A stretch of 64,000 nucleotides of DNA from D2472 sp964275585. Its GTDB lineage: Bacteria; Pseudomonadota; Gammaproteobacteria; Magnimaribacterales; D2472. Location of the stretch: the NCBI GenBank assembly GCA_964275585.1, contig CAXYCJ010000012.1:1-64000 (forward strand), written 5' to 3'. Position 1 is the stretch's first letter. The number at the start of each line of letters is the position of its first letter. The translations under genes and the position numbers were made by a program. Of this stretch, positions 1 to 7,615 are shown piece by piece. The notes beneath the pieces are model-generated. The model was not told the origin of the DNA. It saw nothing but the letters and a program-made list of their open reading frames with translations, and searched no databases.

Positions 1-117
1 CTGATAAGCCAGTGCATTAGTGGACATGACATGGGTTTTTGAAGCCTGTAACTAGAAGGACATTGGGGTGCGAATTAACCTAATTTTTCTGAAAATCTGT
101 TATTTACAGACATCTGA
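1..117. other. Window edge, no gene assignable
   Basis: Too short to assign. A plus-strand frame open from the left edge ends in TGA at 40-42. On the minus strand an ATG at 25-27 opens a frame running off the left edge. Either could be a neighbouring gene fragment; neither has recognisable sequence. The stretch 43-117 shows nothing. Confidence 0.2.
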
Positions 118-1419
118 TTAAAATGAAAAGCATCCAAAAAAATCTTCTTCATCAATCTTCTTATCGAAATCATTATCTATTCCATCAAAACACGATCCTC
201 CTGAGTCTATGGATTCAGGCAAAGGGTCTTTCGTTAAAAACTTTTCCGGTATTGAATTCCATAGCTTATCAAAAAACTCATTCATTAACTTAGCATTTTG
301 ATGGTCGTTTCTTACAACGAGCGTATTTTCATCATTTTTTCTACCTCCAGCCTTAGTCCAATTCATTGAGCCAATGATTATATGTTTTTGATCAATTACA
401 GCTGCTTTCATGTGCATTTTTCCACCCCAACTCTCAACTTTTAAGGGTATACCTTTCTTGCGAAGATATTCATGCTTGCTATATCCATTTGTTGCAGCTG
501 TGGCATCAAGAATTACCCTCACGTTTACTCCTCGTGCCTTTGCTTTAGCTAAAGCCTTAGATAACTCATTATGCGTTAGGAAAAAAATTGTAACATTTAT
601 GCTCTCTTCAGCTTCATCAATCAAACGAATGACTCCATCATCCATTGCATTATCTTGGGGTGAAAAAAATAACGAGACAATTGATTGGCCTATATTCATC
701 TTAGCTATATTTTTATTACGTTTAAATTTTTCTTTGTGGTATAAATCAAGCTCAAACATTTGATTGAATTCTTCCGTATAAAGTGACGCTATAGACTTTG
801 AATCTATTTCAGCGGCTAAATTAGCGTTATACCCACCAATCCCAGTGTCGCTAATATTTGTTGATCCAGTCCATATAAATTGCTTATCAACAATAAAAAA
901 CTTGTTGTGCATAATATCGCCAGAAAAATAAATTTCATGTTTACTTGCATAACCTTTATCTTCAAAGCATTGCAGAGGGCCATCTGTAAAAATTGGTCTT
1001 GTACATTCTGTGCTGTCTTCATACTCCCTGTCATCTCTCTCTAAATATTCTTTTCTTCTAAGATCGGCAGAAAAATCAGATCTTATATTTTTTAAAGTCT
1101 TCTCTAGCAAATGAGTATCTGAGTAATAACTATCGCCATACACGTCTTTATCAATAACTCCTCTAACATGAACTCCTCTTTTTTCAGCATCATCCAAAGC
1201 TTCAAGAATAGATAATTGTCCTCTTAGACCATAGATTGCAAAATCAATCGAGGATCTAGAATTTGTGATCATTGATAGAAGTGAGGTACATATCTCATCT
1301 AAACAATCAGCGCTTGGTTTCTGTCTATCAATAGGAGAGTTTAAATGGATTTTGAGGCTATCTTCGGCTCTAACAACCAAGCAGAAAAAAATAGTTATAA
1401 AAAAATATAAGCTTTTCAT
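118..1419 (-). CDS. Exported phospholipase D-family protein (two HKD motifs) with C-terminal Asp-rich metal-site-like loop
   Basis: A 433-residue protein of the PLD superfamily, which hydrolyses or transfers phosphodiester bonds in phospholipids or nucleic acids. Residues 1-18 form a signal peptide, so it acts in the periplasm or outside. Two complete HxK(x)4D catalytic motifs are visible: H171/K173/D178, followed by GSTN, and H336/K338/D343, followed by GSMN. Both halves of the active site are therefore intact. The last 25 residues form a loop between C410 and C430 holding a DGIDNDFDKKID stretch, like the Cys-bracketed Asp/Asn repeats predicted to bind Ca or Cu in MopE-like proteins. Substrate is unknown; a secreted nuclease or phospholipase are both possible. 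It is a single gene, with a hairpin just upstream of its start. Confidence 0.85.
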   Translation of the reverse strand: MKSLYFFITIFFCLVVRAEDSLKIHLNSPIDRQKPSADCLDEICTSLLSMITNSRSSIDFAIYGLRGQLSILEALDDAEKRGVHVRGVIDKDVYGDSYYSDTHLLEKTLKNIRSDFSADLRRKEYLERDDREYEDSTECTRPIFTDGPLQCFEDKGYASKHEIYFSGDIMHNKFFIVDKQFIWTGSTNISDTGIGGYNANLAAEIDSKSIASLYTEEFNQMFELDLYHKEKFKRNKNIAKMNIGQSIVSLFFSPQDNAMDDGVIRLIDEAEESINVTIFFLTHNELSKALAKAKARGVNVRVILDATAATNGYSKHEYLRKKGIPLKVESWGGKMHMKAAVIDQKHIIIGSMNWTKAGGRKNDENTLVVRNDHQNAKLMNEFFDKLWNSIPEKFLTKDPLPESIDSGGSCFDGIDNDFDKKIDEEDFFGCFSF

Positions 1420-1434
1420 TTATATACTTAACCC

Positions 1435-1460
1435 CTAATCGATAGGGCGATTAGTTTTTT
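1435..1460 (+). terminator. Hairpin with T-tract (terminator-like) upstream of the PLD gene
   Basis: CTAATCG (1435-1441), loop ATAGGG, CGATTAG (1448-1454), then six T. The shape is that of a short intrinsic terminator reading in the plus direction, yet no plus-strand gene ends here. On the minus strand it lies in the leader of the PLD gene, where it could attenuate or stabilise the mRNA. The stem is only 7 bp and moderately AT-rich. Confidence 0.35.
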
Positions 1461-1477
1461 CATATTAGTAAGCCAGT

Positions 1478-1633
1478 CTATATCCAATAACCACCATATG
1501 CAGATGCGAGAGCAAAATATAAGAGCATCCATTGACTATCATCCTCTCCAGTTTTTAAAACATAGCGTTCATAGTTACGTTTAATAAAAAGTCCTAAAAA
1601 AACTATGGTCACAATTCCTAAAAAAATATTCAT
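1478..1633 (-). CDS. 51-residue single-pass membrane protein, hypothetical
   Basis: A short open frame of 51 residues starting MNIFLGIVTIVFLG and ending AYGGYWI. Residues 2-17 are a clear membrane segment followed by a basic stretch (KRNYERY). A second hydrophobic run (WMLLYFALASAYGG) follows an acidic GEDD. A GAGAG ribosome-binding sequence sits about 5 nt before the ATG. It lies just upstream of, and on the same strand as, the PLD gene and divergent from the next small gene. No family is recognised. The membrane/charge layout and the good ribosome site support a real gene. Confidence 0.55.
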   Translation of the reverse strand: MNIFLGIVTIVFLGLFIKRNYERYVLKTGEDDSQWMLLYFALASAYGGYWI

Positions 1634-1781
1634 AATCTCTCATTCAAAATAAGTTTAATTTAGTTTCCCATAATCTAAGAAAAAATAGAAATCGCAACCC
1701 TCGGTGTGTGTTTGTTATAAGTGTTCGCTTACGTTTAACTAATAGTGCTATATTTAATAGCATAAAATTTGGAGAATAGAG

Positions 1782-1925
1782 ATGAATAATGTACGTATAA
1801 TAGATTGTGATATTCCTTTTGGAAGTTTAGTTACATTTGTAATTAAATTTAATTTTGCTGTTTTGGCAGCTGCTATTGTTATTGGATTACCAATAATGCT
1901 AATGGTGGCCGTTATTAATGCATGA
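1782..1925 (+). CDS. 47-residue single-pass membrane protein, coupled to the repeat protein
   Basis: The frame starts MNNVRIIDCDIPFG and ends MVAVINA. Residues 14-45 are almost wholly hydrophobic, giving one or two membrane spans. GGAG precedes the ATG by about 7 nt. Its TGA overlaps the ATG of the next gene in an ATGA junction (1922-1925), the usual sign of translational coupling. Upstream, TGCTAT-ATTTA-ATAGCA (1746-1762) is a perfect inverted repeat that may be an operator or leader hairpin. It resembles the short membrane proteins found beside exported proteins in many bacteria; function is unknown. Confidence 0.6.
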   Translation: MNNVRIIDCDIPFGSLVTFVIKFNFAVLAAAIVIGLPIMLMVAVINA

Positions 1926-2320
1926 ACCTGTGTAAAAAACTAGTTGCTCTTCTGCTGCTGTCACCAATGGTTCATGGAGGCGAAATGAACTCGTGGGAAT
2001 GCAGTTCGTTTGAAGGGGCTAAGATTATCGGTGAGGATGGAGATTATTTAGGTAGAGTGGGTCCCAGCTATAATTCTGATTCTATTTTTAATTCCTCGTC
2101 TTCTTATAGCACTTCTTATTCCTCAAATAGTATTTTTAACACTTCGTCTAAATATGGAAATAGTTATTCCAGCACATCAGTCTTCAATGACGGAGCGTCA
2201 AGCCCGCCTATTATTTTATCTACAGATGGAAGAGTTTTAGGAAAATTATCTATTGGCCCAAGTTACCAAGCCGACAGATTTGATCCGTATGATATTAAGT
2301 ATACTTGTGACTGGGATTGA
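1922..2320 (+). CDS. Secreted Ser/Tyr/Asn repeat protein, hypothetical
   Basis: 132 residues with a signal peptide (residues 1-20). The middle (residues 53-96) is three imperfect 16-residue units built on SIFN-x-SS-x-Y-x2-SYSS. They are flanked by matching segments at each end, DGDYLGRVGPSY and DGRVLGKLSIGPSY. It resembles widespread small exported proteins with xYLGKL and repeated YS-x-S-I-x-NPY units, whose role is not known; that resemblance is from memory of the family pattern. C27 and C129 bracket the repeats and could form a disulfide. Coupled to the 47-residue membrane protein by an ATGA overlap. Confidence 0.7.
   Translation: MNLCKKLVALLLLSPMVHGGEMNSWECSSFEGAKIIGEDGDYLGRVGPSYNSDSIFNSSSSYSTSYSSNSIFNTSSKYGNSYSSTSVFNDGASSPPIILSTDGRVLGKLSIGPSYQADRFDPYDIKYTCDWD
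2078..2209 (+). repeat. Three tandem 48-bp coding repeats in the secreted Ser/Tyr protein
   Basis: The units encode DSIFNSSSSYSTSYSS, NSIFNTSSKYGNSYSS and the decayed TSVFNDGASSPP. The repeat is clear at protein level and diverged at DNA level, so it is old and unlikely to be actively slipping. Confidence 0.6.
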
Positions 2321-2362
2321 GGATTATTTAAATACTGCGTCCAAAATATAGATAAGTTCTTT

Positions 2363-3775
2363 CTATTCTGGGCTAGCTATTGCCTGCAACAAAACATACC
2401 AATGCGCTAAATTATCATAAAAACTTTGGACCAATATTCTTTCATTTAAACCATGAGCAAAACTATCACTGGCTTTACCATAACCGCCATTGACACCGTA
2501 GCTTGGTATTCCTGCAGCCCTAAAGTGCATACCATCTGTTCCTCCAGATGACATACTTGGAATAATCTCTAATCCTGGATATTTAATATCAATTGCCTTT
2601 TGAAGGGCCAAAGTTACATCTTCTCTTAAAGGAGATGGATCTGTTTCAGTTGGAACACCCAACATAGAAAATTCAATCTGTGGATTGTTAATAGCCTGTT
2701 TAAGCTGAGCAAGAGTATTTTCTACCCCAGTACCTGGGAATATTCTACAATTAATAGTTGCTGTTGCAGATTGAGGCAGAGCATTTTCAGCGTGTCCTGC
2801 TCGCAACATGGTAGCCACACATGTAGTACCTAGGGTTCCTATATATGTGCTAGACGATCTGAGCATGTTAATGGCTGATTTATTATTTGGATATTTTGCA
2901 AATGTTCGCATTGCTTTACCAAGTTCACCATCGGTTTTCTTCCCAGTGCCTTTGAAAAAGGTCCGAGTTAAATCATTGTGACTTACAGGAAATTGATAAT
3001 CTTGAATTGCATTAATTGCATCGGCTAAATCATAAATAGCATTATCTTTTCTTGGTCGGCTGCTATGACCGCCGGGATTACGAGCAGTAATCTCCCAAGT
3101 AATATAAGTTTTTTCAGCAGCTTGCATACCAAAACTGGAAGGAGTTCCTCCATCTTCAGGAATCGTTGCACCTCCAGAATCAGCATTTAAGACAAATTCA
3201 CTATCAGTCAGATGGCGATATTCATTAACCAGAGCTTGGGTTGTTACCATGCCCGTTTCTTCATCTCCTGAAAAAGCAATAATTAAGTCTCGACCAGGCA
3301 CCCACCCCTCTGATTTCAATCTTAAAAAAGCTACGACAACAGCCGTCATGCCTAATTTATCATCGCCTGTGCCGCGGCCAAAAAAATAGCCATCTTCTTC
3401 CACTAAAGTAAATGGATCTCTGCTCCAGTCGTCTCTCATTGCATCAACAACATCCATGTGAGCAGATATGCTAATTGGTTTTTTATTTAGAGAATCATCA
3501 CCCCTATACCTCACAACCAAAGCAGCTGTCTCACCCATTTTCAAAACATGAATATCCTCACTGTCAAAGCCTCCTTGTTCAAATTCAGAAGCTAGATAAT
3601 TTGCTAATTTTGGCACTTGATTGTGACCTTTAGCTGTCCGAAGTTCAACAGCAGTTTTATATATTTCAAATGCTTTGTTACCAAAGGGCATTTGTTTACT
3701 GGGAACCTCAGAATAAATAGGTGCTATAAATAAGAAACAACCAATCAAAGCCCTTTTAATAAATAAATGAAACAT
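2363..3775 (-). CDS. M20-family metallopeptidase, exported
   Basis: A zinc-dependent exopeptidase or amidohydrolase of the M20/M25/M40 clan, 470 residues from the chosen start. Metal and catalytic motifs are in order: SAHMDVVDA, GRGTGDDKLG, the GDEETG pair (general base plus metal Glu), NADSGG, and the late HGLNE. A bacterial dimerisation domain lies between. The start at 3775 is preferred over a longer frame to 3880 because GGAGG lies just before it and the protein then begins with a clean signal peptide (MFHLFIKRALIGCFLF). The longer frame would overlap the divergent permease gene. Likely periplasmic; it may release amino acids for the permease next door. Confidence 0.88.
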   Translation of the reverse strand: MFHLFIKRALIGCFLFIAPIYSEVPSKQMPFGNKAFEIYKTAVELRTAKGHNQVPKLANYLASEFEQGGFDSEDIHVLKMGETAALVVRYRGDDSLNKKPISISAHMDVVDAMRDDWSRDPFTLVEEDGYFFGRGTGDDKLGMTAVVVAFLRLKSEGWVPGRDLIIAFSGDEETGMVTTQALVNEYRHLTDSEFVLNADSGGATIPEDGGTPSSFGMQAAEKTYITWEITARNPGGHSSRPRKDNAIYDLADAINAIQDYQFPVSHNDLTRTFFKGTGKKTDGELGKAMRTFAKYPNNKSAINMLRSSSTYIGTLGTTCVATMLRAGHAENALPQSATATINCRIFPGTGVENTLAQLKQAINNPQIEFSMLGVPTETDPSPLREDVTLALQKAIDIKYPGLEIIPSMSSGGTDGMHFRAAGIPSYGVNGGYGKASDSFAHGLNERILVQSFYDNLAHWYVLLQAIASPE

Positions 3776-3859
3776 ATAACCTCCAGACAACTCGATGAGA
3801 ATCGAGCTTTTAATAAATATAAATATATATATTATCACTAAAAAATTTTGCATGATTCT

Positions 3860-3889
3860 TTGACAGGCAATGCATGTCATGCCTATTGC
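3860..3889 (+). promoter_or_regulatory. Putative sigma-70 promoter with internal palindrome, before the permease operon
   Basis: TTGACA (3860-3865), 18 nt, then TATTGC (3884-3889). Between the two hexamers is a perfect 11-bp palindrome GCATG-T-CATGC (3872-3882), an operator-like position. A transcript from here would begin near 3896, so the permease should start at 3909 and not at the upstream in-frame ATG at 3870. The -10 is weak, so confidence is modest. Confidence 0.35.
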
Positions 3890-3908
3890 TTCAGTGTATT
3901 ATCAACCA

Positions 3909-5198
3909 ATGAATACGGTAAATCCTAAGATTATAGGTTTCTGGCGAGGCTGGTCTATTGCAGTTGGTTGCGCCATTGGTTCAGGTATTTTTATGATGCC
4001 TACTCTACTTGCTCCATTTGGGCTTCTTGGTTTTGGAGGCTGGATAATTGCTGGTGGCGGTTCAATCTTAGTTGCTTTAACAATGTCACGATTGGTTCGA
4101 AGAATTCCTAAAACTGGGGGACCTTATGCGTATGCCCATGAAGGCCTTGGGCATTTTGCTGGATTTATTATTGCCTGGACGTATTGGATTGCATGTATTG
4201 CCGCTGTTGCTGGTATATCCATAGCTTTTGTTGGTTATCTTGGTTTCTTTTTACCAGCTATAAGTACTTCTCCTATACTTTCTTTGCTCGCTTCGTTGAT
4301 TCTTGTATGGACAATTGTGCTATTAAATATAAACAGCATAGAAAATAGTGCAAAATTTCAGGTTGCGTCCACCTTGATAAAATTGCTGCCTCTAATTTTT
4401 ATGATCTATCTTGGATTTACAAATTTCACTACTGATAATTTACCTGAATTAAATCCAACTAATGCTAATCCATTTACATTGCTAGCCACGGTAACAACTT
4501 TAGTCATGTGGTCATTCATTGGTATTGAAACTGCTACTGTTCCTGCGGATAATGTGATTAATCCAGAAAAAACAATTCCAAAAGTTTTAATGGCATCTGT
4601 TTTAACTGTTTTAGCTATATATATTTTAGTCAGCATTTCAATTGCTGTAATTGTTCCTGCAGATGAGTTGGTTAATTCATCTGCTCCATTTGCATTGGCT
4701 GCCACAAAAATTTTAGGTGCCTCCGGAGGTGCGGTCATAACTTTTGGGGCGCTAATCTCTACCCTTGGTTCATTGAATGCAAATACTTTAACCGCAGGGA
4801 ATATAACTCTAGCTGCAGCGAGAGATAAGCTCCTGCCTAAGAAATTTTTAACTCTATCTGATTCAGGAACGCCAAAGTTTTCATTTCTACTTGCTGGATC
4901 GTTTGTAAGTTTATTGTTACTAATGAATTATACAAAAGGATTGGTTAATGCATTTATATTCATGGCAATGCTATCTACTCTCTCAACTCTCATTGCTTAT
5001 GCTTTTTGTGCTATGGCAGAGCTTAAATTCCTCAAAAGCGACAAAAAAGATACACAAAGAACAACAGCAATATTGCTAACATCTGCAACATTTTTATATG
5101 CTTTTTTTGCAATATGGGGTGCTGGTATGGAAATAGTGTTTTATTCCTTCATGTTGATTTTAATTGGAATGCCAATCTACGCATTAATTAGGAACTAA
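3909..5198 (+). CDS. APC-family amino acid permease (AdiC/basic amino acid type)
   Basis: An inner-membrane amino acid transporter of 429 residues with about 12 membrane spans. The first span carries the APC substrate-binding signature (AVGCAIGSGIFMMP) and span 6 begins with the conserved WSFIGIET. Length and pattern match arginine/agmatine and basic amino acid antiporters or importers. The start at 3909 is chosen from the promoter position and the family length; an in-frame ATG at 3870 is the alternative. No clear ribosome site precedes either. Its stop is one base from the next ATG, so it is co-transcribed with the amidinotransferase-family hydrolase and Rieske oxygenase, which suggests it imports their substrate. 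Confidence 0.85.
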   Translation: MNTVNPKIIGFWRGWSIAVGCAIGSGIFMMPTLLAPFGLLGFGGWIIAGGGSILVALTMSRLVRRIPKTGGPYAYAHEGLGHFAGFIIAWTYWIACIAAVAGISIAFVGYLGFFLPAISTSPILSLLASLILVWTIVLLNINSIENSAKFQVASTLIKLLPLIFMIYLGFTNFTTDNLPELNPTNANPFTLLATVTTLVMWSFIGIETATVPADNVINPEKTIPKVLMASVLTVLAIYILVSISIAVIVPADELVNSSAPFALAATKILGASGGAVITFGALISTLGSLNANTLTAGNITLAAARDKLLPKKFLTLSDSGTPKFSFLLAGSFVSLLLLMNYTKGLVNAFIFMAMLSTLSTLIAYAFCAMAELKFLKSDKKDTQRTTAILLTSATFLYAFFAIWGAGMEIVFYSFMLILIGMPIYALIRN

Positions 5199-5199
5199 T

Positions 5200-6072
5200 A
5201 TGACTATTTTGAATGAGTTTTCAGCTCTAGCCCAAGTAGCTATTCGCAATCCTTTAAGTGCATTTATTAACGAGCAAAAATTATCAAATGAATGGGAGTC
5301 TCTTCGCTTTCATTCAAAGCCTGAGTTTGAAGAGGCTATTAAAGAGTTTAAAGACTTCAGAGATCTACTTAAGGATGATGGAGTGGATATTATCGATCTT
5401 CCATCTAATCGAAACCTGACCATCGACAGTATTTATACAAGAGATAGTATATTGGTAAGTTCCAAAGGTTTAATTCTATGTAATATGGGAAGAAGTACTC
5501 GTACCCCTGAAGCAAAAGAAAATTATCAGTCACTTAAATTATCAGGTCATGCAATCGCTGGAGAAATAATAGCTCCTGGTACCTTAGAGGGCGGAGATTT
5601 CATCTGGATAGACGATAAGCACGCTGCTATTGGATTGGGTCCAAGAACAAATGAAGAAGGTATCAACCAACTTAGGCATATTTTAGGCAAAGGTGTCGAC
5701 TTGCATATTGTAGATCTACCTAAACCAGATCATCCTGATGATGTCCTCCATTTGATGTCTATTATTTCACCGCTAGATAAAGATTTAGCTGTAATATATC
5801 GCCCTTTCATGCCCTCTTCTTTTATTTTATGGCTTGAAAGTTTGGGCATGAAATTTGTTGATGTCTCAAATAAAGAATACCCTTTAATGGGGTGTAATGT
5901 TCTAGCAACTGCGCCCAGGTCTATAATTATGTTAGAAAACCTTCCAATTGTAGAAAGTAGTTTAAAAAAATTAGGTTGCAAGATTAGGACATATAAAGGA
6001 ATGGAAATTAGTCGCAAAGGAGAAGGTGGGCCCACTTGTCTAACAAGGCCGTTAAAAAGAATACAAGTATGA
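5200..6072 (+). CDS. Amidinotransferase-superfamily hydrolase, dimethylarginine dimethylaminohydrolase-like
   Basis: 290 residues of the guanidino-group-modifying superfamily (arginine deiminase, DDAH, amidinotransferases). These enzymes attack a guanidinium carbon with a catalytic Cys. Visible markers: YTRD (80-83), EGGD (130-133), H184 in VLHLMS, and C280 in GEGGPTCLTRP near the C-terminus, which is the expected nucleophile. The length fits single-domain DDAH (about 255-290) and not arginine deiminase (about 410). DDAH converts N-methylated arginine to citrulline plus methylamine; the exact substrate cannot be read from sequence. It sits between the permease (1-base gap) and the Rieske gene (ATGA overlap). 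Confidence 0.8.
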   Translation: MTILNEFSALAQVAIRNPLSAFINEQKLSNEWESLRFHSKPEFEEAIKEFKDFRDLLKDDGVDIIDLPSNRNLTIDSIYTRDSILVSSKGLILCNMGRSTRTPEAKENYQSLKLSGHAIAGEIIAPGTLEGGDFIWIDDKHAAIGLGPRTNEEGINQLRHILGKGVDLHIVDLPKPDHPDDVLHLMSIISPLDKDLAVIYRPFMPSSFILWLESLGMKFVDVSNKEYPLMGCNVLATAPRSIIMLENLPIVESSLKKLGCKIRTYKGMEISRKGEGGPTCLTRPLKRIQV

Positions 6073-7244
6073 GCAATTCATTTAAAAGTTTACCAGGCTG
6101 GGTTTATACCAGTGATGCATTTTTTGATCTTGAAAAACGCAATCTTTTTCTTTGTAACTGGCAGCTCATTTGTCACATTTCCAATATTCCGAATCCTGGA
6201 GATTATTTTACTTTTGAAATTTTCAATGAACGCATTTTTGCAATAAGGGGTGAGGATTTAAAGATTCGTACTTTTCATAATGTATGCTCTCATCGAGCAA
6301 CAAAGTTACTAGACGAAGTTTCTGGAAATTGCAGTGAACGCATCACATGCCCTTATCACGCCTGGGGTTACAATCTTGAGGGTAAATTATCGAAAATACC
6401 ATACGAAGATAAATTTATTGATTTGGATAAATCAGAACATAACCTTCAAAGTGTGGAAATGGAAATTTTTCAAGGTTTCATATTTGTGCGGGTTATTCCA
6501 TCTGGTGGACCCAGTGTGGCCGATCAATTTAAACCCTACATAGAAGAGATAAAAAACTACAGGCTAGATGAGATGGAGCCTCTTGGAAGGATTACTATGA
6601 GACCAAGAAGCGTAAATTGGAAACAAATAGCTGATAATTATGTTGATGCGCTGCATATTCCTGTAGCGCACCCTGGATTATCTGCTTTGGTTGGCAAGAG
6701 TTATGGTTTAGAGGTCAGCTCAAATAACGGGGTAATTCACAAAATGTGGGGTGACGGAAGAAAAATTAGAAAAAGCAATCTCTCAAATCGACTTTACGAT
6801 CACTTTTTACCTAACATGGATCATCTAGACAAGGATAAGCAAAGGTACTGGCTTTACTATCGACTATGGCCTAATCTTGCGTTTGATATATATCCTGAGC
6901 AGATGGATTTTATGCAATTTATCCCAATTAATTCGACATCAACAATGATTAGAGAAATAGCATATGCGCTCCCAGATGATCGAAGAGAGGCAAAAGCTGC
7001 AAGATATTTAAATTGGAGAATAAATAGACAAGTTAATAATGAGGATACGAAGTTAATTAATTTTGTTCAAGAAGGCATGGAAACAGATAGGTTCGCCTCA
7101 GGTCCTCTTGCAAGTAGTGAGGTCTGCATAATTGATAGCGCTAATAAAATAAGAACAGCTATCCCTGTATCCACGCTTAATCAAAAACCAGATGAAAAAA
7201 GTATTCACACAATTAATGCTGAGCTGTCTATTCTAAAAGATTAA
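6069..7244 (+). CDS. Rieske non-heme iron oxygenase, alpha subunit
   Basis: 391 residues. The N-terminal Rieske [2Fe-2S] site is C73-x-H75 and C94-x2-H97. The catalytic domain carries D193-x2-H196-x4-H201, the bridging Asp and two facial-triad His, within NWKQIADNYVDALH. Both redox centres are therefore complete. The ATG at 6069 overlaps the previous TGA as ATGA; an upstream in-frame TTG at 6036 is less likely. Relatives hydroxylate aromatic rings or remove N-methyl groups from quaternary amines (carnitine, betaines). Because the partner genes handle amino acids and guanidino groups, N-demethylation is the more attractive guess. No reductase or ferredoxin gene is in the window. Confidence 0.88.
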   Translation: MSNSFKSLPGWVYTSDAFFDLEKRNLFLCNWQLICHISNIPNPGDYFTFEIFNERIFAIRGEDLKIRTFHNVCSHRATKLLDEVSGNCSERITCPYHAWGYNLEGKLSKIPYEDKFIDLDKSEHNLQSVEMEIFQGFIFVRVIPSGGPSVADQFKPYIEEIKNYRLDEMEPLGRITMRPRSVNWKQIADNYVDALHIPVAHPGLSALVGKSYGLEVSSNNGVIHKMWGDGRKIRKSNLSNRLYDHFLPNMDHLDKDKQRYWLYYRLWPNLAFDIYPEQMDFMQFIPINSTSTMIREIAYALPDDRREAKAARYLNWRINRQVNNEDTKLINFVQEGMETDRFASGPLASSEVCIIDSANKIRTAIPVSTLNQKPDEKSIHTINAELSILKD

Positions 7245-7615
7245 GTAGATCGACTTTGACCGGTTACCCAATTCACTCCTTCATTGGAATGATCGTTAGA
7301 GGACGCTTCATTAGAGTGCCCTGGACTTCCTGAGTTATCGCTACCAGTAAGTTTCTTCTTAAAGTCTATAATCTCTTTTGCAATGTCCTTACAATTTAGG
7401 TTCCTGTTAAGGGCTTCTTGCAACATAATTGTAAAATATTCATTCGAGATAGAGTCTTTTTGATAAATCATACTGTAACAAAGGCTTGGGTTTGATTTAG
7501 AGGCAGCCTGAGATTTCAATTGTGTTGTTGAGCACGAAGAAATTAATGTGCTTGATACAAAGGCAATTATTAAAAAATTTCTGTCAATCAATTTATATAA
7601 AATTGGGGGCTGCAA
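7241..7615 (-). CDS. Small lipoprotein, hypothetical
   Basis: A 124-residue protein with a hydrophobic N-terminus and lipobox (TLISSC), then a Ser/Asn/Gly/His-rich tail (SNEASSNDHSNEG). It should be lipid-anchored in the inner or outer membrane. No ATG is available: the frame opens with TTG at 7615, and a second TTG at 7591 gives a compact 20-residue lipoprotein signal and removes the overlap with the upstream HD gene. The stop overlaps the convergent Rieske gene by 4 bp. No family recognised. Confidence 0.6.
   Translation of the reverse strand: MQPPILYKLIDRNFLIIAFVSSTLISSCSTTQLKSQAASKSNPSLCYSMIYQKDSISNEYFTIMLQEALNRNLNCKDIAKEIIDFKKKLTGSDNSGSPGHSNEASSNDHSNEGVNWVTGQSRST

Noticed and set aside
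3776..3880. Longer M20 peptidase start at 3880
   Set aside because: It would place 35 residues before an otherwise clean signal peptide and overlap the divergent permease promoter; GGAGG supports 3775.
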